This document shows, piece after piece, positions 6,843-15,655 of a stretch of 33,398 nucleotides of DNA. Made by a program: the position numbers and the translations under genes. Below the pieces are notes generated by a model that saw only the letters and a list, made by a program, of their open reading frames with translations, had not been told where the DNA came from and did not search any database. Where the stretch lies: NCBI GenBank assembly GCA_014728225.1, contig WJLX01000002.1, positions 1 through 33,398 of the forward strand, given 5' to 3'. The DNA comes from Candidatus Coatesbacteria bacterium (lineage in GTDB: Bacteria > RBG-13-66-14). Every line of letters begins with the position of its first letter. The stretch's first letter is position 1.

Positions 6843-8207
6843 ATGGAAAACCGACGCTATCTGCTGGAGAACCGCGACCTGCCCGACCGTTGGTACAACG
6901 TGGTCCCCGACCTGCCCGACGCCCTGCCGCCCATCCTCGACCCCGCCGACGACACCCCGCTGACGCCGCAGGCCCTGGCCCCCCTGTTTCCCGGGGAGCT
7001 GATCCGGCAGGAGGCCGCCGGGGAGCGCTACGTGACCATCCCGGAACCGATCCGCGACGTGCTGGCCGTCTGGCGTCCCACGCCCCTGGTGCGGGCCCGG
7101 GGTCTGGAGCGGGCGCTGCGGACCCGCGCGCGCATCTACTACAAGTACGAGGGGGTCAGCCCCGCCGGCAGCCACAAGACCAACACCGCCGTGGCCCAGG
7201 CCTACTACAACCGGCGCGAGGGCGTCCGGCGACTGGCGACGGAAACGGGGGCCGGACAGTGGGGGGCGGCCCTGGGCTTCGCCTGCGCCCAGTTCGACCT
7301 CGAACTCAAGGTCTACATGGTCCGCTGCAGCTACGAACAGAAACCCTACCGCCGGGCGCTGATCGAGACCTACGGCGCCGAGATCGTCTCCTCGCCCAGC
7401 CCGGACACGGTCTTTGGCCGCCGGGTGCTCGATGAGACCCCGGACACGCCGGGTTCCCTGGGGATCGCCATCAGCGAGGCCGTCGAGGATGCCGCCGGGC
7501 ACGAGGACACCCGCTACGCCCTCGGTTCGGTGCTCAACCACGTCCTGTTGCATCAGACGGTCATCGGCCAGGAAGCGCTGCAGCAGTTCCAGCGCGCCGG
7601 GGACTTCCCCGATGTGGTCGTCGGCTGCTGCGGCGGGGGCTCCAACTTCGCCGGCCTGGCCACACCCTTCCTGCCCCGGATCCTGGCGGGCGAAGGACCC
7701 AGGTTGGTCGGCGTCGAGCCCTGCAGTTGCCCGACCCTGACCCGGGGACGTCGAGCCTACGACTTCGGTGACGTGGCCCGGCTGACCCCGCTGCTCCACA
7801 TGCACACCCTGGGCAACGGCTTCATACCCCCGGCCATCCACGCCGGCGGGCTGCGCTACCACGGCATGGCGCCCATCGTCAGCGCCATGCTGGACGCCGG
7901 GCTGGTCGAGGCCGTCAGCGAGCACCAGACGGACTGCTTCGCCGCCGGGGTGCTGTTCGCCCGGACGGAGGGCTTTCTGCCGGCGCCGGAATCGACCCAC
8001 GCCGTGCGGCGGGCGATCGTCGAGGCCCGGCGTGAGCCCGGACGGGAGCAGGTCATCCTGATCGGCCTGTCCGGTCACGGCCTGCTGGACCTGGCCAGTT
8101 ACGGTCGCTACTTCGCCGGTGAACTGGAGGACTACGATTACCCGGCCGAGCAGATCGAGCGGGCTCTCAAGGGCCTGCCGCCGGTCAGGGTCACCGATCC
8201 GGTTTGA
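6843..8207 (+). CDS. trpB2: Tryptophan synthase beta chain, TrpB2 type
   Basis: This 454-residue PLP enzyme condenses indole with serine to give tryptophan. The length and the N-terminal extension (about 75 residues before the core) are those of the TrpB2 class, which lacks the usual TrpA contacts. The PLP lysine is K112 in SPAGSHKTNTA. The ammonia/substrate loop reads ETGAGQWG (TrpB1 has ETGAGQHG), and the phosphate-binding Gly-rich loop is CCGGGSNFAG. The start at 6843 has a good ribosome site (AAGGAGAG); an upstream in-frame ATG at 6765 lies inside the terminators and is rejected. No trpA or other trp gene is in the window, so the enzyme probably salvages indole or works apart from a TrpAB complex. 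Expression is likely controlled by the attenuator upstream. Confidence 0.95.
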   Translation: MENRRYLLENRDLPDRWYNVVPDLPDALPPILDPADDTPLTPQALAPLFPGELIRQEAAGERYVTIPEPIRDVLAVWRPTPLVRARGLERALRTRARIYYKYEGVSPAGSHKTNTAVAQAYYNRREGVRRLATETGAGQWGAALGFACAQFDLELKVYMVRCSYEQKPYRRALIETYGAEIVSSPSPDTVFGRRVLDETPDTPGSLGIAISEAVEDAAGHEDTRYALGSVLNHVLLHQTVIGQEALQQFQRAGDFPDVVVGCCGGGSNFAGLATPFLPRILAGEGPRLVGVEPCSCPTLTRGRRAYDFGDVARLTPLLHMHTLGNGFIPPAIHAGGLRYHGMAPIVSAMLDAGLVEAVSEHQTDCFAAGVLFARTEGFLPAPESTHAVRRAIVEARREPGREQVILIGLSGHGLLDLASYGRYFAGELEDYDYPAEQIERALKGLPPVRVTDPV

Positions 8208-8233
8208 CCGGCTCGACTAAGAACGATAAACGA

Positions 8234-8267
8234 GAGCGGGACGACCGTGGTCACAGTCGTCCCGCTC
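8234..8267. terminator. Hairpin between convergent genes
   Basis: A perfect 12-bp stem (GAGCGGGACGAC with GTCGTCCCGCTC) and 10-nt loop lies between the ends of trpB2 and the convergent minus-strand gene. Neither side has a proper U-tract. It probably ends or protects both transcripts. Confidence 0.55.
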
Positions 8268-8332
8268 CGTCATGCCAAGGTGCGGCGGGCGGTCTAGTCC
8301 GAAACACCGCTGGAGACGCCGCCGTCGACGCT

Positions 8333-8926
8333 CTAGGGCAGGCCGAAGTAGTAGAAACCGGCCCCGGCGAAGGCGCCGCCGGTGAAATGGTCCTCGTCGC
8401 CGAACATGAACGAATAGCCGGCGTGGACGTTGAAGCCCAGCCAGACCAGGGGCTGCCAGGTGAGCTCGACGGCGGGCTCGAGCATGAAGAAGGTGTCGGT
8501 GTAGCGCTCTACATGGTAGCGGTCGTCGTCCAGCTCCTCGAGCTCCAACTGGAAATAATACTCGCCGCCGCCGATCAACAGGGGCAGGGAGATACGGAAG
8601 TAACCGCCCAGACAGAAGCAGGGCTCGACAATCATCCCGCCGTAGTAGAAATCGGCGTCGACCCGCTCCTCGTCCTCGCCGACGAGGAAGTAGTCGACCC
8701 CGCCGCCGCCGATGCGCAGCCAGTCGGTGATGGTGCCGAAGCCCCGGTTGCCGACGGCGACCAGGGTGCCCTCGAAGTCGGGATGGATGCTCGTCGGATC
8801 GAAGAAATTGATCCGGCTGAAGAAGCCGTCGCCGCCCGAGAGCTCGAAACCGCCGCCGTCAGCGTCCTCCGCGGCCGCCGACAGGGCCAGGACCAGCAGA
8901 AGCAATCCAAGTGTCCTCTGTGACAC
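8333..8926 (-). CDS. Secreted, probable outer-membrane beta-barrel protein
   Basis: This 197-residue protein starts at GTG with AAGAGG upstream. A signal peptide (LGLLLLVLALSAAAE) is followed by alternating hydrophobic and aromatic segments typical of short barrel strands (VDYFLVGE, YYGGMIVEP, GGYFRISLPLLIGGGEYYFQLELEEL, AFAGAGFYYFGLP). The C-terminus is aromatic but does not end in Phe. It looks like one half of a small outer-membrane barrel or porin-like protein; no family can be named. A decayed partial copy lies at 6331-6466, showing past duplication. It is convergent with trpB2. Confidence 0.7.
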   Translation of the reverse strand: MSQRTLGLLLLVLALSAAAEDADGGGFELSGGDGFFSRINFFDPTSIHPDFEGTLVAVGNRGFGTITDWLRIGGGGVDYFLVGEDEERVDADFYYGGMIVEPCFCLGGYFRISLPLLIGGGEYYFQLELEELDDDRYHVERYTDTFFMLEPAVELTWQPLVWLGFNVHAGYSFMFGDEDHFTGGAFAGAGFYYFGLP

Positions 8927-9004
8927 GGTCCTCTTTTCTTCGTTTTAGGGCTTGCGGCACGCGTGTATCCGGCGGGTCGACCCGGACAGAAAAGCTGTAC
9001 GGGC

Positions 9005-9013
9005 ATTCTAGCA
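9005..9013 (-). promoter_or_regulatory. Extended -10 for the outer-membrane protein gene
   Basis: On the minus strand the sequence reads TGCTAGAAT, an extended -10, about 80 nt upstream of the GTG start. No -35 is obvious. Confidence 0.4.
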
Positions 9014-9056
9014 GAAATTACCCGGCTTCGGGGAGCGCAGCGTCAGACGACGATTA

Positions 9057-9256
9057 AGCGCTGAAAAACAGCGCCCTCGCCGCCGGACGCCGCCGGCGGC
9101 TCGACGGCTCGGAACCGGCACGGTTTTTGCGGAGGCGGACCGTTGCCGCCGCTCCAACGGGCGCCGAGATGCAAAAACCGTGCCGGTTCCGAGCCGGGGT
9201 GGTCGGCTACCCAGTTCAGCCGTGGGCTGGTGGCTTGGGCGCTGTTTCTCAGCGCT
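9057..9256 (+). repeat. Nested palindromic element, copy 2
   Basis: The outer arms are 19 bp (9057-9075 with 9238-9256; AGCGCTGAAAAACAGCGCC, one G-U). The inner arms are a perfect 25 bp (9106-9130 with 9171-9195; core GGAACCGGCACGGTTTTTGC). The apical stem CCGTTG/CAACGG lies inside the 40-nt loop. The element sits between tRNA-Gly and the outer-membrane protein gene, both on the minus strand. Confidence 0.9.
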
Positions 9257-9414
9257 GCTGCGGCGCCGCGGGAGCCTGGCGGGCCGTCGCGCCCGCTGCG
9301 GGGGGCTGTGACGCAGAACACAGAAATTGCCGTCCGGCGCACCTAGACTGGGCTAATTAAACGGGCGACAGCCGCCGTCGGCTTATCGCCCCTGGGCGCA
9401 AGTTTTGGAGGTTG

Positions 9415-9486
9415 AGCGGGGTACCGGGATCGAACCGGTGACGTTCAGCTTGGGAAGCTGACATTCTACCACTGAATTAACCCCGC
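9415..9486 (-). tRNA. tRNA-Gly (CCC)
   Basis: The minus strand folds as a 72-nt tRNA. The acceptor stem is GCGGGGT/ACCCCGC with discriminator T, as usual for Gly. The D-arm is short (TTCAGTGGTAGAA). The anticodon loop TTCCCAA sits on the stem TCAGC/GCTGA, and the T-arm holds GGTTCGATCC. CCA is not encoded (CAA follows). Confidence 0.95.
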
Positions 9487-9550
9487 TCGGGAAGCAGGAT
9501 ATTAGCATCCGCACCGCCGGCTGTCCAGTCGTCAGCCGACGTTGTCAACG

Positions 9551-9635
9551 GCGGTTCGTTAGCGGTTCGTTAGCGGTTCGGTTGTGGTTCGGTTGTGGTT
9601 CGGTTGTGGTTCGGTTGCGGTTCGGTTGCGGTTCG
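9551..9635. repeat. 11-nt tandem repeat, about 7.7 copies
   Basis: The unit GCGGTTCGTTA (first two copies) drifts to GTGGTTCGGTT and then GCGGTTCGGTT, all at exactly 11-nt spacing. It is non-coding. It lies between tRNA-Gly and the promoter of the envelope locus. Confidence 0.95.
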
Positions 9636-9675
9636 TCCGGCGGTCTGTGCCCGGCTCCGGAAGGCTGCAAAAACC

Positions 9676-9704
9676 TTGTCGATGAGCGCCGATTGTGCTA
9701 TACT
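9676..9704 (+). promoter_or_regulatory. Promoter of the envelope locus
   Basis: TTGTCG (9676-9681), a 17-bp spacer and TATACT (9699-9704), with TG one base upstream (TGCTATACT). Initiation near 9711 gives a leader of about 170 nt before the first gene. The 11-nt repeats end 40 bp upstream. Confidence 0.7.
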
Positions 9705-9878
9705 GTTCCAATTTACAAGACGTGAAGAAGTACATGAAAGTCGCAGTTCAAGTGAAGCAGATACGGTGAAACAGATACCGGATTGATTGCGGACCGTTTT
9801 CAAACAGAGTTCAGACAGAACCAACCCGTCGCCGCCGGCGGCGGATCGAGAGTGACACATAAGCGTTCGGGAGGAAAG

Positions 9879-10697
9879 ATGAGAAGACTCGTTATCGCCC
9901 TGCTGCTGCTGGCCATGCCCGTCGTGGTCTCGGCGGAAGATTGGGCAGGTATCCACCGAGAAACCTACGCCCCGACCACCCCCAACGATCGCGGCGGCGT
10001 CGGCGTGACCAACTGGGGTGAGCAAACCGTCTCGGCCACGGGTATCGGCGTCGTTTCGGACAACCCGGTCAACGCTGCCCGGGAGCGGGCCAGCGCCATG
10101 CGCGCCGCCAAGATCGTCGCCCTGCGCAACCTGCTCGAGCAGACCAAGGGCGTCCAGATCACCTCGCAGACCACCATCCGCAACTTCGAGACCGTCGACG
10201 ACACGATCATCGCCCGCGTCTCCGGCGTGGTCCAGGGGGCCACCGAAGTCGGCAACCCGCGCTACATGTCCGACGGCAGCATCGAACGTACCTTCGCCAT
10301 CAACCTCACCGGCCAGATCTCCGAAGCCGTGATGGTCGAGGACTTCAACGTCACCCCCCATCCGGCCGACGGCAGCCACGACGGCCTGATCATCGACGCC
10401 AAGGGCAGCGGCGTGATGCCGGCCCTGAGTCCCAAGATCTATTCCGAGTCCGGCGAGCTGGTCTACGGCCCCGTGAACTGCGACCGCGATTACGCCGTCC
10501 AGATGGGCGTGGTGGGCTACGTGCGCACCGTCGAGCAGGCCAAGTCCAACGACCGCGCCGGTTCCAACCCCTTGGTGATCAGCGCCGTCAAGGCCACCGG
10601 AGCCGCCGGTTGCGACATCGTGATCAGCAACTCCGACGCCTCGATGCTGCCCTACATCCGGGGTATCAACGAATGCAAGGTAACCGTCGTCCTCTAA
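9879..10697 (+). CDS. LPP20-like secreted envelope protein
   Basis: This 272-residue protein starts at 9879 with GGAGG. In-frame codons upstream back to 9783 lack a signal and are excluded. A signal peptide (residues 1-19, ending VVVSAE) is followed by a block like the LPP20/FlgP family: ATGIGVVSDNPVNAARER, then MRAAKIVALRNLLEQTKGVQ and a TIRNFETVDDTIIARVSGVV strand region. LPP20-type proteins line outer-membrane structures around flagella or secretion pores. No lipobox Cys is present, so it is probably periplasmic or membrane-peripheral. It is first in a same-strand series with TPR/SLH, FlgT-like and CsgG-like genes, which suggests a shared complex. No flagellar genes are present in the window. 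Confidence 0.75.
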   Translation: MRRLVIALLLLAMPVVVSAEDWAGIHRETYAPTTPNDRGGVGVTNWGEQTVSATGIGVVSDNPVNAARERASAMRAAKIVALRNLLEQTKGVQITSQTTIRNFETVDDTIIARVSGVVQGATEVGNPRYMSDGSIERTFAINLTGQISEAVMVEDFNVTPHPADGSHDGLIIDAKGSGVMPALSPKIYSESGELVYGPVNCDRDYAVQMGVVGYVRTVEQAKSNDRAGSNPLVISAVKATGAAGCDIVISNSDASMLPYIRGINECKVTVVL

Positions 10698-10757
10698 CCG
10701 GGGCGCTGCATGTTTGTATCGCGGCCCGTGGGGCCGGATGAAGAAAGGATTCGTGTG

Positions 10758-11897
10758 ATGCGCAAACTAGCCGTCATCCTGATCACCATCGCCGTGGCCG
10801 GGTTGCTGTTCGGCTGCCGCCCCGAGCCCGAGAGCTACGGCGACACGCCGGAGAGCCACGTGGCCACCGGTCACAAGTACCTCGATCAGCGCCAGTACGA
10901 CAAGGCCATCGCCGCCTTCGAGCGGGCTATCGAGCTCGATCATCGCTACGCCCCGGCCTATTCCGGCATCGGCTTCTGCTACCTGCAGCAGAGCTTCGAC
11001 TCCACCGGCGAGAGCCGCCTGGAGCTGCTGGACATGGCCCAGGAGAAGTTCAAGAAGGCCATGGGGATGGACCCCGACGACGTCTACGGCAAGATTGGCA
11101 ACGGACTGGTCCATATCGAGCACGGCGATCTGCGTCAGGCCCGCCTGCTGTTCCAGGCCGCCAGCCACGACGACACCGAAGATCCGATCGCCAAGATGTG
11201 GTGGGCCATCGGCGCCGCCCAGGTCGGTTACTTCAAGGAGGCCGACTACGTCCTCGAGGAGGCCATGGAGATGGCCCCGGACAACCCGCGCATCCAGCAG
11301 GCCTACGATCGGCTCAAGCTGGCCGAGCGGCTGATGCAGGGCGTCGAGGACGAGGACTACCGCCGGATCGCCTTCCTCTACAACCTCGGCCGGGCCGACG
11401 CCGCGGCCCTGTTCGCCCGGGAGCTCGACCTGACCCGGATCGAACGGCGCAACGTCACCAGCTACGGCGGCCCCGGCTTCACCGGTCCCGGTGAGCCCGA
11501 GACCGGCGCCGAGGAGTACTACGCCACCGACATCGCCGGCCACTGGGCCCTGCCCGAGATCAACCTGATGATCGAGACCGGCCTGATGGACACCTACCCC
11601 GACGGCGGCTTTTTGCCCGACGCCAAGATGAACCGGGCCGAGTTCGCCTATCTGGCCGCCGCCGTCATCGCCAAGGTCACCGGCGACACCGAGCTGCTGC
11701 TGCGCGGCATGAGCGGCGAGAGCCAGTTCAAGGACGTCCGCGCCGACAACTTCGCCTACGGCGCCATCATCGCCTGCACCACCCGAGGCATCCTCCAGGC
11801 CGACGCCGACGGCTTCTTCCGCCCGCTGGACTACATCAGCGGCACCGACGCTGTCAACGCCGTGCGGACCGTGGAGACGATTCTGGCCGCATACTAA
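10758..11897 (+). CDS. Lipoprotein with TPR repeats and SLH domains
   Basis: This 379-residue protein has a lipobox (LLFGC, Cys20) and TPR-like helices at about 35-210 (YLDQRQYDKAIAAFERAIEL and related repeats). A linker rich in Gly/Pro follows. At about 260-375 two S-layer-homology repeats are visible (DIAGHWALPEINLMIETGLM ... FKDVRADNFAYGAIIACTT). SLH domains bind cell-wall polymers, so a lipid anchor at one end and SLH at the other would tie the outer membrane to the wall while the TPRs recruit partners. The ATG at 10758 follows GAAAGGA; the in-frame ATG at 10710 has no signal-peptide logic. It follows the LPP20-like gene by 60 nt. Confidence 0.85.
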   Translation: MRKLAVILITIAVAGLLFGCRPEPESYGDTPESHVATGHKYLDQRQYDKAIAAFERAIELDHRYAPAYSGIGFCYLQQSFDSTGESRLELLDMAQEKFKKAMGMDPDDVYGKIGNGLVHIEHGDLRQARLLFQAASHDDTEDPIAKMWWAIGAAQVGYFKEADYVLEEAMEMAPDNPRIQQAYDRLKLAERLMQGVEDEDYRRIAFLYNLGRADAAALFARELDLTRIERRNVTSYGGPGFTGPGEPETGAEEYYATDIAGHWALPEINLMIETGLMDTYPDGGFLPDAKMNRAEFAYLAAAVIAKVTGDTELLLRGMSGESQFKDVRADNFAYGAIIACTTRGILQADADGFFRPLDYISGTDAVNAVRTVETILAAY

Positions 11898-12033
11898 ACG
11901 CCTGCTGGAAGGGGGGCGGGCAGCCGTCCCCCGAGCCGGCGAGACGTGTTTCCCTGCGAGGGGGCGGGAGGTGACGTCATTTCACCCCCGCGGCGCCTAC
12001 CGCCCCTGAGCTTGAACCTTACAAGGAGCAACC

Positions 12034-13272
12034 ATGCGCAAGCTGATCACAGCGCTTTCCCTGTTGGCGATCCTGGCCGCCGGACCCGTCGCGGCCGCCG
12101 AGACCGTCACCGTCCAGGCCACCGGAATGGGCGTCATCTACAACGGCGACGTGGCCAAGGCCCGCGACGACGCCGTCAAGGACGCCATCCGCCAGGCCGT
12201 CGAACAGACCACGGGGATGTTCATCGACTCCCAGACCCGGGTCGAGATGTTCCAGACCCTCGAAGACTCCATCTACGCCCGTTCCAACGCCTACGTCACC
12301 GACTATCGCGTCATCGACGAGGGCTACGGTTCCTTCGAGAACTCCTACGAGGCGACGGTCGAGTGCACCGTGGCCGTCGGGCTGCTCGAGGAACGCCTGG
12401 CCGAACTCGACGTGACCAGCATCGCCCCCCTGATCGGCAACCCGCGGATCATGGTCATCGTCGAGGAGGAGAACCTGCTTCAGGGCTACCATTACTACTG
12501 GTGGGACTGGAGCTCCCTCGATATGGGCACCACGGAGATGACCCTGCAGGAGATCCTGATCGATAACGAATTCGACCTGGTCGACGCCGCCCAGGCTCGT
12601 AACAACATCGACCGCGACATGGTGATGGCCGCCCTGACCGGCGACGCCATGGCCGCCGCCGAGATCGGCCTGCAGTACGGCGCCGAGTACGTCATCACCG
12701 GCAAGGCCGTCGTCAAGGGTTCCGACATCACCGCCTACGGTGTGACCTCGGGCAGCGGGATGCGCTCCTACCAGGCCACCGTCAACCTCAAGGCCTACTC
12801 CACCGGTTCGGCGCGGATGGTCGCCTCGACCTCCAAGAGCGCCAGCGCCGCCCACACCGACGACCTGACCGGCGGCAACGAGGCCCTGCGCCAGGCCACC
12901 CGCCAGGCCGCCGATAAGGTGATGGACCAGATCCTCAAGGCCTGGGCCAAGGAGGCCGCCTCCGGTCAACGGATCCAGGTCACCGTCTACAACGCCGACA
13001 GCGCCACCCTGAACAAGCTGATGGTCTGGATGCAGGAGCAGATCCGCGGCGTCGAGCGCGTCACCGTCCGCCAGCACTTCGGCCTGACCGCCAAGCTCGA
13101 GGTCGAAAGCGACTACGATGCCGGCCAGCTCGCCAAGGAGATCAACTACAAGCCCTGGGGCGAGGGCGACTTCGAGGTTCTGGTCTACGGTCAGAGCTAC
13201 GATCAGGTCCAACTGGCCGTGGCCCCCAAGGGCGAAGAGCCGCCCGACGAGGAAAAAATCAACATGGAATAA
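12034..13272 (+). CDS. FlgT-like outer-membrane-associated protein
   Basis: This 412-residue protein has a signal peptide (1-21) and a strong ribosome site (AAGGAG). Residues about 24-120 match the FlgT N-terminal fold (VQATGMGV ... AVEQTTGMFIDSQT, DSIYARSNAYVTDYRV). The middle part, about 130-300, matches the FlgT/CsgG-like domain (NPRIMVIVEEE ... MTLQEILIDNEFDLVDA, AEYVITGKAVV). FlgT in Vibrio builds the outer ring of the flagellar basal body. Here the gene sits with CsgG and LPP20 relatives and no flagellar genes, so an outer-membrane ring or pore role outside flagella is possible. A GC hairpin lies in the 136-nt gap upstream (around 11912-11930). Confidence 0.75.
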   Translation: MRKLITALSLLAILAAGPVAAAETVTVQATGMGVIYNGDVAKARDDAVKDAIRQAVEQTTGMFIDSQTRVEMFQTLEDSIYARSNAYVTDYRVIDEGYGSFENSYEATVECTVAVGLLEERLAELDVTSIAPLIGNPRIMVIVEEENLLQGYHYYWWDWSSLDMGTTEMTLQEILIDNEFDLVDAAQARNNIDRDMVMAALTGDAMAAAEIGLQYGAEYVITGKAVVKGSDITAYGVTSGSGMRSYQATVNLKAYSTGSARMVASTSKSASAAHTDDLTGGNEALRQATRQAADKVMDQILKAWAKEAASGQRIQVTVYNADSATLNKLMVWMQEQIRGVERVTVRQHFGLTAKLEVESDYDAGQLAKEINYKPWGEGDFEVLVYGQSYDQVQLAVAPKGEEPPDEEKINME

Positions 13273-13312
13273 CGGCCCCGCGCCGTTCGTCAGTCTTTAA
13301 CCGGAGGATGAC

Positions 13313-14197
13313 ATGCGTAAGACTACCACCCTAGTTCTGGTCGCCCTGCTGCTATTGGCCGGCGCCGCCGGCGCCATGGAGATGCGCAAGCGTATCGCCG
13401 TCTCCGCCCTGGAAGATAAGGCCGGCAGCTCCTACAATGTCGGCACCGGCCTGGCCGACGTGCTGACCACCGCCCTGGTCAACACCGGCAAGTTCCAGGT
13501 CTACGAGCGCGATCAGCTCGCCCGGGTCATGGAAGAGCAGGCCCTGGGTACCAGCGGTCTGGTCACCCCCCAGACCGCCCCGGAGATCGGCAAGCTCCTC
13601 GGCGTGCAGGCCATCGTCTACGGCTCGGTAACCGAGTTCTCCACCCAGGAAGACTCCGTCGGGCTGGGCACCATGATGGGCGGCATCGGTTTCAACCGCT
13701 ACACCGCCCGGGTCACCCTCGACCTGCGCATCATCGACACCACCACCGGCGAGATCATCTTCGCCCACTCCGCCACCGGTGAAGAAAGCGAGGCCGGCGG
13801 GGCCCTGATGGTTCCCGGTATGGTCATCGGCGCCGGCAGCGACTTCAATAACACCCTCGAGGGCCAGGCCGCCCGCCAGGCCATCGACGAAATCGTCGAG
13901 GCCATCACCGTCAAGATGCGCGACATCCCCTGGACCGGCGCCGTGGTCAAGGCCGACGGCGACAAGGTCTACCTCAACGCCGGCATGGAATCCGGTATCG
14001 AGACCGGGATGGAGTTCAAGGTCTACCAGAAGGGCGAAGAGCTCATCGACCCCACCACCGGGATCTCCCTGGGCGCCGAAGAGACCCTGATCGGCATCAT
14101 CCAGGTCATGGACGTCAAGGAAAGGTACGCCATCTGCCGCATCACCTCGGGCGGCGGCTTCACCGCCGGTGACATCGTCCGCGAGAAGGGCTACTAG
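13313..14197 (+). CDS. CsgG-family protein
   Basis: This 294-residue protein has a signal peptide (1-21) and GGAGG before the ATG. The CsgG core (about 25-210) is recognisable: KRIAVSALEDKAG, GLADVLTTALVNTGKFQVYE, RDQLARVMEEQALG and AIVYGSVTEFS. CsgG proteins oligomerise into outer-membrane secretion channels, as for curli. There is no lipobox, unlike classical CsgG. A C-terminal domain (about 215-294) follows, beginning PWTGAVVKADGDKVYLNAG and containing GEELIDPTTGISLG; it recurs in the next two genes. It lies 40 nt after the FlgT-like gene and is separated from its paralogue by nested palindrome copy 3. Confidence 0.85.
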   Translation: MRKTTTLVLVALLLLAGAAGAMEMRKRIAVSALEDKAGSSYNVGTGLADVLTTALVNTGKFQVYERDQLARVMEEQALGTSGLVTPQTAPEIGKLLGVQAIVYGSVTEFSTQEDSVGLGTMMGGIGFNRYTARVTLDLRIIDTTTGEIIFAHSATGEESEAGGALMVPGMVIGAGSDFNNTLEGQAARQAIDEIVEAITVKMRDIPWTGAVVKADGDKVYLNAGMESGIETGMEFKVYQKGEELIDPTTGISLGAEETLIGIIQVMDVKERYAICRITSGGGFTAGDIVREKGY

Positions 14198-14293
14198 ACC
14201 CTCTCGCCCGACGTACCCGGCGCGGCCGCGCCGACAGCTATTCCCCGGGGGTGGCCGACCACGCCGCCCCCGAACACTACCGCCCCGCCGCGG

Positions 14294-14484
14294 CCGCCGT
14301 TGAAAAACAGCCACCGGAGGCTTACACTACAATCAACAACGCAACGGCGGAACCGGCACGGTTTTTGCGGAGGCGGCACGTCGAGCGCCGCGGCGACGGG
14401 CGCCGAGATGCAAAAACCGTGCCGGTTCCGCCGGGCCCCGGGGGGTGACGGCGCGCGGTCGGCGGGGCTGTTTTTCAACGGCGG
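14294..14484 (+). repeat. Nested palindromic element, copy 3
   Basis: The outer arms are a perfect 19 bp (14294-14312 with 14466-14484; CCGCCGTTGAAAAACAGCC). The inner arms are a perfect 24 bp (14345-14368 with 14410-14433). The apical stem is CGTCG/CGACG. The element lies between two tandem CsgG paralogues. The remaining 190 nt up to the next gene shows no further feature. Confidence 0.9.
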
Positions 14485-14677
14485 TCCGCAGAGCGCCCGC
14501 TCGACCTCGACCCTGGGCGGCTCAAGCTCGGCCGTGCAACAGACAACGCTCTGCCGGAGTTGTCCGCTTCGAACCGCCGTAAGTGGAGTGAGCCACCGAG
14601 GGGTACCGCTGCGTTGCTGTTCCGCGATGTCAGATAAGTGAGCAACCAACGACCCTTACGACTGACCCGCAGGTGCG

Positions 14678-15655
14678 ATGAGACACCACAGACCACTCAA
14701 GCGTTTCACAGTCATGTGTTGTGCGATCTTCTTTCTGGTCGCTCTCGGCTCGCTTGCCGGTTGCGCGCCCAAGGAGCCGCCGCGGGTGCTCAGCCGCAAC
14801 CCGCGCTCCGGTGAGCTTTACCTGCTGCGCCGCATCGTCGTGGCGCCGTTGGAGGATCGCTCCGGAGCCGCGGCGAGCGTGACCGCGGCCCTGACGGACA
14901 AGCTGACCACCTATCTGGTCAAGACCAATATGTTCCGGGTGCTGGAGCGCGGCCAGTTGGAGCGGGTGCTGGAGGAGCAGGCCCTGGGTGCCGAGGGCTT
15001 GACCACGGCCGTGTCGGCGGCCCGCCTCGGCCGTCTGCTGGGTGCCCAGGCCGTCGTTCTGCCGGCGCTGACCGAGTTCGGCGTTTTGGAACACCACCTG
15101 GGTGACTGGCAGAGCGAGGACTTCGCCCTCGATATCCGCCGCATCATCATCGGGATGGACCTGCGCTTCGTCGACACGGCAACGGGTGAGGTCTTCTTCG
15201 CCCACCACGCCGAGGCGGCGGTTCGTTCGGCGGGCGCCCTGATCGTGGGCGACAACATGGCCCTGGGGCATCAACTCGAAGACGAGAGCAGCCAGGCTTC
15301 CGCGGCGGCCCGTCGGGTGATCGAAGAGCTGGTCGAGGCCGTCGTGGTCACCATGGAGGAGCCACCCTGGGTCGGCGCCGTGGTCAAGCAGAGCGACGAA
15401 AAGGTCTACCTCAACGCCGGCGCCGATATCGGTGTCGAGGTGGGGATGCGTTTCGCCGTCTATGCCACCGGCGAGGAGCTCATCGATCCGGCGACGGGGA
15501 TCAGCCTGGGACCCGTCGAGGAGCGTGCCGGCAGCCTCGAGGTCGTCGAGGTCCACGAACGGTTCTCGATCGCCCGGATCCTCGAGGGCGGCGCCTTCGA
15601 AGCCGGCGACTTCATCCGCCTACCGCCCCCGGCCGACGATGTTCCGACCAGCTAA
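14678..15655 (+). CDS. CsgG-family lipoprotein
   Basis: This 325-residue protein has lipobox GSLAGC (Cys29); a start at codon 13 (14714) is also possible and neither has a strong ribosome site. It parallels the preceding gene closely: RRIVVAPLEDRSG, LTDKLTTYLVKTNMFRVLE, RGQLERVLEEQALG, GAQAVVLPALTEF, then the shared C-terminal domain (PPWVGAVVKQSDEKVYLNAG, GEELIDPATGISLG). The lipid anchor plus CsgG core fits an outer-membrane pore subunit. A tandem duplication later split by the palindromic element is the likely history. Its 3' end overlaps the next gene by 17 nt. Confidence 0.85.
   Translation: MRHHRPLKRFTVMCCAIFFLVALGSLAGCAPKEPPRVLSRNPRSGELYLLRRIVVAPLEDRSGAAASVTAALTDKLTTYLVKTNMFRVLERGQLERVLEEQALGAEGLTTAVSAARLGRLLGAQAVVLPALTEFGVLEHHLGDWQSEDFALDIRRIIIGMDLRFVDTATGEVFFAHHAEAAVRSAGALIVGDNMALGHQLEDESSQASAAARRVIEELVEAVVVTMEEPPWVGAVVKQSDEKVYLNAGADIGVEVGMRFAVYATGEELIDPATGISLGPVEERAGSLEVVEVHERFSIARILEGGAFEAGDFIRLPPPADDVPTS

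Noticed and set aside
9551-9635. CRISPR array
   Set aside because: The repeats are only 11 nt, directly adjacent, with no unique spacers and no cas genes nearby.
15432-15638. N-terminal extension of the third CsgG-related protein
   Set aside because: This part is the out-of-frame shadow of the preceding gene (Ser/Arg/Pro-rich). The ATG at 15639 begins a proper lipoprotein signal.
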